A DNA stretch of 6,345 nt from Desulfoplanes sp. (lineage in GTDB: Bacteria; Desulfobacterota; Desulfovibrionia; Desulfovibrionales; Desulfomicrobiaceae). The translations under genes were made by a program, and so were the position numbers. Positions 1-6,345 of the stretch are shown piece after piece (position 1 is the first letter of the stretch; every line of letters starts with the position of its first letter). The notes under the pieces are model-generated. The model was not told where the DNA came from. It saw nothing but the letters and a program-made list of their open reading frames with translations, and made no database searches. The stretch covers positions 1-6,345 of the forward strand of contig JAQVZR010000112.1 in assembly GCA_028708105.1 (NCBI GenBank), read 5' to 3'.

Positions 1-2558
1 GGTCTTCCGCCGCCGCCGCCGCCAATCTCCGCAGCAACGTCATTGATCAGGGCAGGGGCCGTGAACCGGCCATGCAGATCTTTGCTCACAAAAAGGAGCA
101 AAACCACTTTTTCTCCGACCTGGGCAGTCAGGGCAATGATCCCGGATGCCATTTTAGACCGCAGGTCATCCATGAGCTTTCGCAAGCCATGGACGTCCGC
201 AGCTTCCGTCTGCAACGCCAAAACCTTGACGCCGCCGATGTCTTCGACATTCTGCATCAAGTCTTTGCCCTGGGCAGAAAGAAGTTTTTCCTGGAGGGAT
301 GTATGCTCTTTGGTCAACGTCCGGAGCTGCTGTTTCAGTCCTTGCACCTTGGCCGCCAGCTCCCCGGACGGGGCCTTGACGATCTGAGCAATATCCCTGT
401 TTTCAGAACGTATTTGTTTCCAGTGACTCAGGGCATTCCAACCTGTCTGGGCCTCAATACGCCGGATACCTGACGCGATCCCCGATTCGGAAAGGATGCA
501 GAAGCTCCCGGCCTGACCCGTGGATCGTAGGTGTGTACCGCCGCAGAGTTCCATGGAAATCCCCGGAACCTCAACCACCCGAACCTCGGCTTCATATTTT
601 TCACCAAACAGGGCCATGGCATCTTTGGATTTGGCATCTTCAAGGGACATGACCTGGGTGTTCAAAGGCACATTGGCCAGAATAGACCCATTCACTTCAT
701 CCTCGACCTGCTGGATTTCGTCGGGCGTCATGGCCGTGATGTGTGTAAAGTCAAAACGCAGCCGATCCCGTGTAACCATGGACCCGGACTGTTTGACATG
801 CTTGCCCAAAACCTTCTGCAACGCAGCCTGGAGGAGATGGGTGCAGGTATGATTTCTAGCCGTTGCAACCCGGGAGCCCTCATCCACATGCAGGGCAACT
901 TCCTGATCCAGGGCAACCTCGCCCTGGGTTATTTTCACCGCATGCACCATGAGATGTGCTGAAGGCTTTAAGGTATCTGTAACCTGTGCCTGTCCCGTGG
1001 GGCTGATAATCCGACCATTATCACCGACCTGACCGCCGGATTCTCCGTAAAAAGGGGTCTGGGCGGTGAGCATATAGCCCTTGTCCCCCTGAGACAACGT
1101 GGTCACGTTCTGACCGTTTTCATCCAGCAAGGTCACGATCCGACTCTTGGCACTGAGCTGGTCATACCCCACAAACCGTGTCTGCATACCCGCTTCGAGC
1201 AGTTTGACAAACTGGCCGGCCACATCCTTTTCACCGCTTCCGGACCAAGCATCTTTGGACATCCGTTTCTGCTCGGCCATGCAGGCATTGAAACCATCCT
1301 CGTCGACCAAAAAGCCCTGCTTCTCAGTTACATCATTCACGATATCCAAAGGAAACCCATAGGTATCGTGCAATTTAAAAACAACGTCTCCGGACAAAGT
1401 CTTTTTCCCGGATGACGCCAGAAAGGCCATTTCCTCTTCCAGGATGGCCAGCCCTTTATCCAGAGTCTGGCTGAAGCGCTCTTCTTCTTTTTTAATCACC
1501 GAGACCATAAAATCCTGATTTTCGCAGAGCTCGGGGAAGGCACCGCCCATTTCATCTACGACCACCTGCGCCTGGGCAAAGAGGAATGGATCTTTGAGTC
1601 CCATCAGCCGCCCGAAACGGAAAGCCCGACGGATCAAACGCCGCAGCACATACCCACGACCTTCATTGGAAGGCAAAATTCCGTCGGCAATCAAAAAGGC
1701 CATGGCGCGACTATGATCGGCAATGACCCGCAGGGCAGTATTGGTGTCATCGTCCTGGCCGTAGGTCACCCCTGCCTTGGCGGCGATGGAAGAGATGAGT
1801 GGAGCAAAGATGTCAGTATCAAAATTGGAGAACACCCCCTGACACACGGCCGTAATCCTCTCCAGACCCATCCCGGTATCAATGCTCGGCTTGGGCAGGG
1901 GAGTCATCTTCCCTGTCTCGTCCCTATTAAACTGCATAAAAACCAGATTCCAGATTTCCAGGAATCGGTCACAGTCACATTTTCCAATCCCGCAATTGGG
2001 ACCGCAGGCCATGTGTTCGCCCTGGTCTATATGCAGTTCCGAACAGGGACCACATGGACCGGTATCGCCCATGGACCAAAAATTATCTTTTTCTCCCAAC
2101 CGGAAGATTCTAGAATCAGGAAGACCGGCAATTTTCTTCCACAGATCATAGGCTTCGTCGTCATCCTTGTAGACCGTGGCATACAGGTGTTCCGTAGGCA
2201 GACCGAGTTCCCTGGTGATGAAATCCCAGGCAAAGGCAATAGCATCTTCCTTAAAATAATCCCCAAAAGAAAAATTGCCCAGCATCTCAAAAAAGGTATG
2301 ATGTCTGGCCGTCCGGCCCACATTTTCCAGATCATTATGCTTGCCACCCACACGTAGGCATTTCTGGGACGTGGTAGCCCGACAATACGCGCGCTTTTCC
2401 TGCCCCTGAAAAGTTTTCTTGAATTGGACCATGCCTGCGTTGGTGAACAGCAGGGACGGATCGTCCCTGGGGATGAGGGAGGAACTGGGCTGTCTGGAAT
2501 GCCCTTTACTTTCAAAATACGTTAAGAATTTTTCACGAATCTCTGCTGCCGTAATCAA
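1..2558 (-). CDS. alaS: Alanyl-tRNA synthetase (AlaRS), C-terminus cut by the window edge
   Basis: Class II aminoacyl-tRNA synthetase that charges tRNA-Ala with alanine in the cytoplasm and edits mischarged Ser/Gly. The frame is open without a stop for 852 codons. The catalytic core is at residues 1-240: motif 1 region near [15 protein letters not shown] (37-50), the [19 protein letters not shown] block (85-103), and motif 3-like DTGMGLERI (227-235). The tRNA-recognition helices follow to about 450. The editing domain (about 550-700) has the zinc ligands H570, H574 (HTCTH) and C672, H676 (CGGTH). A coiled segment (about 735-765) leads to the C-Ala domain, which ends in a GGGGGGR run. E. coli AlaRS has 876 residues, so perhaps 25 are missing. 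The start is TTG at 2558: an in-frame TGA lies five codons upstream, no ATG or GTG is available, and GAGGAG sits 8 bases before it. Residues 185-196 hold four extra cysteines absent from E. coli. It lies downstream of recA on the same strand. Confidence 0.97.
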   Translation of the reverse strand, partial: MITAAEIREKFLTYFESKGHSRQPSSSLIPRDDPSLLFTNAGMVQFKKTFQGQEKRAYCRATTSQKCLRVGGKHNDLENVGRTARHHTFFEMLGNFSFGDYFKEDAIAFAWDFITRELGLPTEHLYATVYKDDDEAYDLWKKIAGLPDSRIFRLGEKDNFWSMGDTGPCGPCSELHIDQGEHMACGPNCGIGKCDCDRFLEIWNLVFMQFNRDETGKMTPLPKPSIDTGMGLERITAVCQGVFSNFDTDIFAPLISSIAAKAGVTYGQDDDTNTALRVIADHSRAMAFLIADGILPSNEGRGYVLRRLIRRAFRFGRLMGLKDPFLFAQAQVVVDEMGGAFPELCENQDFMVSVIKKEEERFSQTLDKGLAILEEEMAFLASSGKKTLSGDVVFKLHDTYGFPLDIVNDVTEKQGFLVDEDGFNACMAEQKRMSKDAWSGSGEKDVAGQFVKLLEAGMQTRFVGYDQLSAKSRIVTLLDENGQNVTTLSQGDKGYMLTAQTPFYGESGGQVGDNGRIISPTGQAQVTDTLKPSAHLMVHAVKITQGEVALDQEVALHVDEGSRVATARNHTCTHLLQAALQKVLGKHVKQSGSMVTRDRLRFDFTHITAMTPDEIQQVEDEVNGSILANVPLNTQVMSLEDAKSKDAMALFGEKYEAEVRVVEVPGISMELCGGTHLRSTGQAGSFCILSESGIASGIRRIEAQTGWNALSHWKQIRSENRDIAQIVKAPSGELAAKVQGLKQQLRTLTKEHTSLQEKLLSAQGKDLMQNVEDIGGVKVLALQTEAADVHGLRKLMDDLRSKMASGIIALTAQVGEKVVLLLFVSKDLHGRFTAPALINDVAAEIGGGGGGR

Positions 2559-2566
2559 AACACATT

Positions 2567-2572
2567 CTCCTC
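2567..2572 (-). promoter_or_regulatory. Ribosome binding site of alaS (decides a TTG start)
   Basis: GAGGAG on the minus strand, 8 bases upstream of TTG at 2558-2556. A GTG at 2563-2561 is in another frame and meets TGA two codons later, and the alaS frame is closed upstream by TGA at 2573-2571. The Shine-Dalgarno sequence therefore supports the TTG start. Confidence 0.8.
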
Positions 2573-2586
2573 AAAATAGTGGACAT

Positions 2587-2638
2587 AAAAAAGGGCAGTC
2601 GGGAGTGCTACGTACGCAGAAAAAAATCCGCGCTGCCC
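2587..2638 (-). terminator. Probable intrinsic terminator after recA, or attenuator ahead of alaS
   Basis: On the minus strand GGGCAG (2638-2633) pairs with CTGCCC (2598-2593), and an inner CGG/CCG pairing (2630-2628 with 2602-2600) extends the stem. The loop is about 25 bases and contains a small TGC/GCA palindrome. A run of six T follows directly (2592-2587). The structure ends only 14 bases before the alaS ribosome binding site, so alaS must be reached by read-through, by a promoter inside the gap, or through controlled antitermination. The stem is interrupted and the loop long, so efficiency is uncertain. Confidence 0.55.
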
Positions 2639-2666
2639 CCCGCGCCCACACAACGTCATTCGTCCT

Positions 2667-2819
2667 TCAACACGGGAATTTGCTCCAGTTTCCTGCATTC
2701 TGTGCACCGCGATGCTGCACTGCGAGCTCCATGCGAAACCAGTCCAAGGCTTTCTGCCCGCATTCCCAAAAAGGACTACACTTCCGGCCCTGCCTGTTCT
2801 GCGCCGTTCTCTTCGACAT
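2667..2819 (-). CDS. Possible small cysteine-containing protein overlapping the recA end (unrecognised)
   Basis: A 50-codon ATG ORF in the +1 frame relative to recA, overlapping the last 44 bases of recA. It reads [10 protein letters not shown]..., then [19 protein letters not shown] (residues 14-32), and ends at a cysteine (C50), with other cysteines at 14 and 20. The middle part looks protein-like, with aromatic residues and plausible codons. A second short ATG ORF in the recA frame (2763 down to 2656, 35 residues) ends with [16 protein letters not shown], which also looks protein-like. One reading is therefore a small gene whose two halves are split by a frameshift. Both ORFs end before the terminator-like hairpin. 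The upstream GGCGG is only a weak ribosome site, and no family was recognised. It may equally be non-coding spacer. Confidence 0.22.
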   Translation of the reverse strand: MSKRTAQNRQGRKCSPFWECGQKALDWFRMELAVQHRGAQNAGNWSKFPC

Positions 2820-3858
2820 CCGGAACCGCCGATCCAACGGCCTCTTTCACTCCCAGCTTGACGAGCAGGGCATCCTCAATCTGCTGCCGGATATCCGTGT
2901 TTTCCTGCAGAAAAGCCCGCACATTTTCCTTACCCTGGCCCAGACGTTCAGAACCAAAGGCATACCAGGCACCACTTTTGTCCAGAATGCCATAATCCAC
3001 GCCCATGTCGATGATCTCTCCTTCACGCGAAATCCCGGTCCCGTACAGGATATCGTACAAGGCCTCCCTGAAGGGGGGAGCAACCTTGTTTTTGACCACC
3101 TTCACCCGAACCCGGTTCCCGTACACCTCGTCCTTGTCCTTAAGAGTCTGTATCCTGCGGATATCGAGACGGATAGATGCATAAAATTTCAAGGCGTTAC
3201 CGCCAGTAGTCGTCTCGGGGCTGCCATAGCCCTGCATCCCTATTTTCATGCGGATCTGGTTGATAAAGACGATAGCGGTCATGGACCGATGGATAGTGCC
3301 GGTCAGCTTACGCATGGCATGCGACATGAGCCGTGCCTGTCCCCCCACCTGGGTTTCGCCCATGCTCCCCTCCAACTCGGCCTGGGGAATAAGTGCGGCA
3401 ACCGAGTCCACCACAACGATATCCACGCCACCGGAACGAACCAGGAGATCGGCGATTTCAAGGGCCTGCTCGCCATAGTCAGGCTGAGAGACGACCAGTT
3501 CATCAGTATTTACACCTAACCTCTTGGCGTAATTGACATCCAAAGCATGCTCTGCGTCAATAAACGCTGCCACGCCCCCTAGTTTCTGGGATTCGGCAAT
3601 CATATGCAAAGCCTGCGTCGTTTTGCCGGACGATTCAGGACCATAAATTTCAATAACCCTGCCCCTGGGAATACCGCCGATGCCAATGGCCAGATCTAGG
3701 CCGATAGAACCGGTTGGGATAACAGGAATAATCTGATGCGGAGCGTCGGCAAGACGCATAACAGCGCCCTGACCGAACTTACGCTCAATGGTTGTAATAG
3801 CCGTATCCACGGCCTCTTTTTTCGTTTGCTCAGGGGAGACACTTGTTTTGCGTGCCAT
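2776..3858 (-). CDS. recA: RecA recombinase
   Basis: DNA-dependent ATPase that forms filaments on single-stranded DNA, drives homologous pairing and strand exchange, and stimulates LexA self-cleavage in the SOS response. It has 360 residues (E. coli 353). Visible features are the N-terminal polymerisation helix (about 8-38), Walker [10 protein letters not shown] (73-81), the catalytic glutamate in FIDAEHALD (E103), Walker [13 protein letters not shown] (145-156), and loop L1 around [19 protein letters not shown] (161-179). Loop L2 follows INQIRMKIG (199-207) and leads into [15 protein letters not shown]. The C-terminal tail is acidic ([16 protein letters not shown]). L2 is one residue longer than in E. 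coli. The start is ATG at 3858, preceded by GGAG at 6 bases and matching the usual MARK start. The frame stays open to an ATG at 3951 with no ribosome site, which would add 31 unlikely residues. The gene is transcribed away from the PP-loop gene and towards alaS. Confidence 0.98.
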   Translation of the reverse strand: MARKTSVSPEQTKKEAVDTAITTIERKFGQGAVMRLADAPHQIIPVIPTGSIGLDLAIGIGGIPRGRVIEIYGPESSGKTTQALHMIAESQKLGGVAAFIDAEHALDVNYAKRLGVNTDELVVSQPDYGEQALEIADLLVRSGGVDIVVVDSVAALIPQAELEGSMGETQVGGQARLMSHAMRKLTGTIHRSMTAIVFINQIRMKIGMQGYGSPETTTGGNALKFYASIRLDIRRIQTLKDKDEVYGNRVRVKVVKNKVAPPFREALYDILYGTGISREGEIIDMGVDYGILDKSGAWYAFGSERLGQGKENVRAFLQENTDIRQQIEDALLVKLGVKEAVGSAVPDVEENGAEQAGPEV

Positions 3859-3864
3859 TGGCTG

Positions 3865-3868
3865 CTCC
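3865..3868 (-). promoter_or_regulatory. Ribosome binding site of recA
   Basis: GGAG on the minus strand, 6 bases before ATG at 3858. A second in-frame ATG four codons upstream (3870) and a third at 3951 have no purine-rich site before them, so this motif favours the 360-residue product. Confidence 0.6.
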
Positions 3869-3915
3869 ATGGAAAGTTGATCAGGTATTGAAGGAAGAGT
3901 ATGTACATCGGACTG

Positions 3916-3930
3916 GAACACGGATTGTTC
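3916..3930. promoter_or_regulatory. Small palindrome GAACA-N5-TGTTC in the recA leader, candidate operator
   Basis: GAACACGGATTGTTC is a perfect 5-bp inverted repeat around a 5-base spacer, placed between the likely recA transcription start and the start codon. GAAC and GTTC half-sites are typical of several LexA operator classes, but this spacing (GAAC-N7-GTTC) does not exactly fit one known to the annotator. Assignment to LexA is only inferred from the position upstream of recA. The palindrome is short enough to occur by chance. Confidence 0.25.
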
Positions 3931-3979
3931 ACTACCGAGCAGACGATTCATACGTATTCATCATCTGCTCGGTAGTGAA
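3928..3979. repeat. Perfect 16-bp inverted repeat in the recA 5' leader
   Basis: The arms TTCACTACCGAGCAGA (3928-3943) and its exact reverse complement (3964-3979) are separated by 20 bases containing the palindrome ATACGTAT. In recA mRNA this would form a strong hairpin starting a few bases after the predicted transcription start. No T-run follows on either strand, so it is not a standard terminator. It could be an mRNA-stabilising or translation-tuning hairpin, a protein-binding site, or a dispersed palindromic repeat. The left arm overlaps the GAACA-N5-TGTTC palindrome by three bases. Confidence 0.9.
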
Positions 3980-3993
3980 TCCAAGAACAAATA

Positions 3994-4022
3994 ATACTAG
4001 CAAAATCATCCCAGCAGGGCAA
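3994..4022 (-). promoter_or_regulatory. Candidate sigma70 promoter of recA
   Basis: On the minus strand: -35 TTGCCC (4022-4017), a 17-base spacer, and -10 TAGTAT (3999-3994) preceded by TGC, giving an extended -10. Each hexamer matches the consensus at four of six positions and the spacing is ideal. Transcription would start near 3987, giving a leader of about 130 bases that contains the inverted repeat. Confidence 0.45.
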
Positions 4023-4238
4023 CCAAACATCAAGGGTGGCTTTTAAAAATCTTCTAACTTTATTCCCTTTTCATTTCGGATAGATGTACGTGTTCAACGA
4101 CCTGGTTTCCTTTGGCCCGTCTATTTGTATTCATACGTACGGTTCACCCTTTACCGACAGAGGTGGGCTTTCCTCAGAACAATTTTTATGGCCTGATAAC
4201 ATATTGCCTAACCAGCAAGACTCAGATAGGTGCGTCCC

Positions 4239-5294
4239 ATGCAAACATCTATACAGTATCAGGCACTCGCACTTTTTTCAGGAGGTCTGGATAGCATTCT
4301 GGCCACCAAGGTTATCCAGCAGCAAGGCATCTCTGTTCTGGGGATACATTTTGTATCCCCATTTTTCGGAGAACCCCAATCCATCGAACACTGGCAAAAA
4401 ATATATACTATCCCCATCATCGCCTATGATATCGGCAAGGAATATGTGGAGATGCTCCGGGCCAGGCCCGAGCACGGATTTGGTAAAGTGTTAAATCCGT
4501 GTATCGACTGCAAGGTTCTCATGTTCACCAAAGCCAAACAGCTCATGGCTGACTATGGTGCCCAGTTTCTTATTTCAGGAACCGTGGTGGGACAGCGCCC
4601 CATGTCCCAGCGCCGAGACGCCATCAATATCGTTGATCGGGACGCCGATATCCGGCAGATTGTCCTCTCTCCGTTAAGTGCCCTGCGGCTCAAGCCCACC
4701 CCCATGGAAGAGAACGGATTGGTGGACCGATCCAAACTCCTGGGACTATGGGGCAGAGGACGCAAGGCACAGCTCCAGATGGCCAAAGACTTAGGAATGA
4801 CTGAAATCCCCACCCCGGCGGGAGGATGTCGACTGGCTGACAAAGAGGCCGCAGCCAGATATTTTCCGCTTTTCCAGTACCATGCCGATCCTCAGGCCGA
4901 GGATTTTGAACTGAGCAATATTGGCCGACAGTACTGGAAAAAACGCAGCTGGCTGAGCATCGGCCGGGACCAGCATGATAACAACCTACTGGAAACATTT
5001 CATAAAGATTCTGACTATTGCTTTCGCCTGGCAAGTTTCCCCGGCCCCATTGGTCTTGGCAGACCCTTACCGGATGTTCCCTGGTCAGAGATACGGATAG
5101 AGGAAGCGGCCTCCCTTGTGGCCTCCTTTTCCCCCAAGGCAAAAAAATCATTGCGCTCGGTGGATGTTATTGTCGGGCACAACGGGACCAAAAAAGCAAT
5201 CTCCGTACTGCCCGACCGGGGCCAGGAAAACGGCTGGTTTCCCCCGGAATGGGCTCAAACCGAAGAGTGGAAAAAAGCATGGGTTCGGAAATAA
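4239..5294 (+). CDS. PP-loop ATPase with C-terminal NFACT-R-like domain, predicted tRNA thiolation enzyme
   Basis: A 351-residue cytoplasmic protein. The N-terminal adenine-nucleotide alpha-hydrolase domain has the PP-loop SGGLDS (14-19), as in ThiI and MnmA, which adenylate a tRNA uridine before sulfur transfer. NPCIDCK supplies a CxxC pair (C88, C91), and TPAGGC supplies C197, in the place where MnmA-type enzymes carry the sulfur-accepting cysteine. About residues 222-325 resemble the NFACT-R (DUF814-like) RNA-binding fold: WLSIGRDQHDNN (238-249), DYCFRLASFPGP (259-270), then an alanine-rich helix (286-303) and a strand VDVIV (308-312). There is no THUMP or rhodanese domain. Thiouridine synthesis is inferred, and the exact nucleotide is unknown. 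Similar proteins are often labelled tRNA (5-methylaminomethyl-2-thiouridylate) methyltransferase, an outdated name for MnmA-type thiolases. ATG at 4239 is chosen, with a weak AGG 8 bases upstream. GTG at 4230 would add three residues. The gene overlaps the antiporter gene by 16 bases. Confidence 0.85.
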   Translation: MQTSIQYQALALFSGGLDSILATKVIQQQGISVLGIHFVSPFFGEPQSIEHWQKIYTIPIIAYDIGKEYVEMLRARPEHGFGKVLNPCIDCKVLMFTKAKQLMADYGAQFLISGTVVGQRPMSQRRDAINIVDRDADIRQIVLSPLSALRLKPTPMEENGLVDRSKLLGLWGRGRKAQLQMAKDLGMTEIPTPAGGCRLADKEAAARYFPLFQYHADPQAEDFELSNIGRQYWKKRSWLSIGRDQHDNNLLETFHKDSDYCFRLASFPGPIGLGRPLPDVPWSEIRIEEAASLVASFSPKAKKSLRSVDVIVGHNGTKKAISVLPDRGQENGWFPPEWAQTEEWKKAWVRK

Positions 5295-6217
5295 CTATCA
5301 ATGTAGCAATGCTTGTCCTCAGCGCAGTCCTTCTCTGGCAAGGGGCCAACTGGATCGTGGACAGCGCGGCAGCCATTGCCCGCAAATTCCACATGTCCGA
5401 ATTGGTTATCGGCCTGACAGTGGTTGCCTTCGGTACTTCGGCCCCTGAATTTCTGGTCTCAGTCACAGCCACGCTCAAAGGAATGGGCGACATATCCCTG
5501 TCCAATATTGTGGGCTCGAATATCTTCAATCTCGGGCTCATCCTCGGGCTCATGGCGCTGATCAAACCGGTGTTGACCCACAAGACACTGGTCTACCGCG
5601 ATGGTCTTCTGCTATGGTGCATTACGATTCTGGTTCTGCTCCTTTCCCTGCATCTCTTCATGGGCCGGATAGCCGGAATCATCCTGGTGAGCATTCTGTT
5701 CGGCTACATCGGTCTGTTGATCTTTCTCGGCCGCAAACAATTCATGGAATATGATCTGCCGACCCAACGGGCAGCCACGTGGAAGGATTACCCTTTGCTT
5801 GTGGCCGGTTTTATCTTTGTATCCCTGGGTGGCCAGTTCATGGTCGACTCGGCCACCTTTCTGGCTGAATTCATGGGCGTGAGCAGATGGGTCATCGGTG
5901 TAACCATCGTGGCTGCCGGCACATCACTTCCTGAATTGATCACCTGCCTGGCGGCATCCATGCGCGGCAAAAACGACATGCTCCTGGGTAATCTTCTAGG
6001 AAGTGATTTTTTCAATTTTGCCGGAGTGCTGGGTATGACCTGTATCCTGCGCCCCTTGGAAATATCCCCTTCAGCCCTGCCCAGCATGTACGCTCTGGTA
6101 ATCATGGTTTTTGTGGTGCTTATTTTCATGCGCACCGGATGGAAAGTAACCCGGCTGGAAGGCGCGTTGCTGATTATCATCAATCTGGGCCGCTGGATGC
6201 GAGATTTCATGGGCTGA
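5279..6217 (+). CDS. CaCA-family Na+/Ca2+ exchanger-like antiporter (YrbG type)
   Basis: An inner-membrane cation/Ca2+ exchanger of 312 residues with about ten hydrophobic segments in two homologous halves. The alpha-1 repeat is GLTVVAFGTSAPEFLVSVTA (45-64) followed by GDISLSNIVGSNIFN (70-84). The alpha-2 repeat is GVTIVAAGTSLPELITCLAA (207-226) followed by NDMLLGNLLGSDFFN (232-246). The GTSxPE glutamates (E57, E219) and the GSN/GSD residues are the ion-binding positions of the family. A loop around 151-170 links the halves. Length is typical for bacterial members. The start is ATG at 5279, which keeps the first membrane helix whole. It lies inside the last codons of the PP-loop gene, with only a weak GAAGAG upstream, so translational coupling is likely. 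A longer open frame back to 5018 runs through the upstream gene and is not used. Substrate specificity (Ca2+, and Na+, H+ or K+ as counter-ion) cannot be read from the sequence. No functional link to RNA thiolation is evident. Confidence 0.93.
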   Translation: MGSEITINVAMLVLSAVLLWQGANWIVDSAAAIARKFHMSELVIGLTVVAFGTSAPEFLVSVTATLKGMGDISLSNIVGSNIFNLGLILGLMALIKPVLTHKTLVYRDGLLLWCITILVLLLSLHLFMGRIAGIILVSILFGYIGLLIFLGRKQFMEYDLPTQRAATWKDYPLLVAGFIFVSLGGQFMVDSATFLAEFMGVSRWVIGVTIVAAGTSLPELITCLAASMRGKNDMLLGNLLGSDFFNFAGVLGMTCILRPLEISPSALPSMYALVIMVFVVLIFMRTGWKVTRLEGALLIIINLGRWMRDFMG

Positions 6218-6284
6218 CCTGCGTCCCCAGTGGTATTGTTGCGCAAGGCTACTCCACGCCCCGCATATCTATGAGAAAAATTGC

Positions 6285-6330
6285 AAGAGCATAAAAAAGG
6301 CAGCCTCAAGGCTGCCTTTTTTATGCTCTT
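6285..6330. terminator. Strong intrinsic terminator, probably bidirectional
   Basis: A perfect 21-bp inverted repeat (6285-6305 and 6310-6330) around the loop TCAA. The core is GGCAGCC/GGCTGCC, flanked by six A on the left and six T on the right, so it can work in both directions. It lies 67 bases after the antiporter stop and should end the PP-loop/antiporter transcript. It may also serve a convergent gene beyond the right edge. Confidence 0.92.
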
Positions 6331-6345
6331 TCTGTCCACATCCAC

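Larger units (their letters stand above)
3859..4238. other. Divergent intergenic region between recA and the PP-loop gene
   Basis: A 380-base stretch without a credible gene. The recA-proximal part (about 3916-4022) holds the candidate recA promoter, a perfect inverted repeat and a small palindrome, listed separately. The rest (4023-4238) is fairly AT-rich, with short open frames on both strands that resemble no family. A convincing -35/-10 pair for the rightward gene was not found, and no terminator or tRNA-like fold was seen. ATTCATACGTA occurs both in the loop of the recA inverted repeat (3946-3956) and at 4129-4139. Confidence 0.6.

Noticed and set aside
1713..2357. Plus-strand open frame of 214 codons
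   Set aside because: It lies in exact codon register opposite alaS, whose minus-strand translation matches AlaRS throughout.
2419..3519. Plus-strand open frame of 366 codons across the recA/alaS region
   Set aside because: It is antisense to the clear recA and the alaS 5' end, has no family features, and spans the intergenic hairpin. It is a shadow of codon use on the other strand.
3859..3951. N-terminal extension of RecA by 31 residues from an ATG in the inverted-repeat loop
   Set aside because: It has no ribosome site, RecA proteins usually begin at MARK-like sequence, and the predicted leader hairpin would cover it.
4111..4127. Sigma54-like promoter (TTGGCCCG then TTTG) before the PP-loop gene
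   Set aside because: The -24 half fits, but the invariant GC of the -12 element is missing at the required spacing.
4084..4494. Plus-strand open frame of 136 codons overlapping the PP-loop gene start
   Set aside because: It runs through the conserved PP-loop in the wrong frame, and no ribosome site or family match was seen.
5018..5278. Extended N-terminus of the antiporter by 87 residues
   Set aside because: This stretch is the PP-loop gene read in another frame. The antiporter family begins at the first membrane helix, matching ATG 5279.
5788..6345. Minus-strand open frame of 185 codons reaching the right edge
   Set aside because: It is antisense to the antiporter gene, crosses the terminator hairpin, and its translation is basic and low in recognisable motifs.

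Overview
The window looks like chromosomal core-genome DNA from a member of the Desulfovibrionales or a close deltaproteobacterial relative. That is inferred from the recA-then-alaS gene order without a recognisable recX, from the RecA and AlaRS sequence style, and from a roughly balanced base composition. It is family-level recognition from memory, not the result of a search. No transposase, phage gene, CRISPR array, tRNA or rRNA was seen.

Left half, minus strand: recA (3858 down to 2776) is followed by alaS (2558 down past the left edge). AlaRS begins at a TTG codon behind a strong GAGGAG site and is open to the window edge, with 852 residues visible and only the extreme C-terminus missing. 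The 217-base gap between the two holds a possible cysteine-containing small ORF overlapping the recA end. After it comes a hairpin plus U-tract that could terminate recA or attenuate alaS.

Middle: a divergent intergenic region (3859-4238) carries a plausible sigma70 promoter for recA, a perfect 16-bp inverted repeat in the recA leader, and a small GAACA-N5-TGTTC palindrome nearer the start codon. Nothing convincing was found for the rightward promoter.

Right half, plus strand: two overlapping genes form a likely operon. The first encodes a 351-residue PP-loop ATPase with CxxC and GGC cysteines and a C-terminal NFACT-R-like RNA-binding domain, so it is a predicted tRNA-thiolation enzyme. The second encodes a 312-residue CaCA-family Na+/Ca2+ exchanger-like membrane protein. 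A perfect 21-bp hairpin flanked by A and T tracts ends the operon.

Functionally the window joins recombination and SOS repair (RecA), translation (AlaRS), predicted RNA modification (PP-loop/NFACT-R protein) and ion homeostasis (antiporter). The least characterised item is the PP-loop/NFACT-R fusion. The least explained DNA structure is the recA leader inverted repeat.
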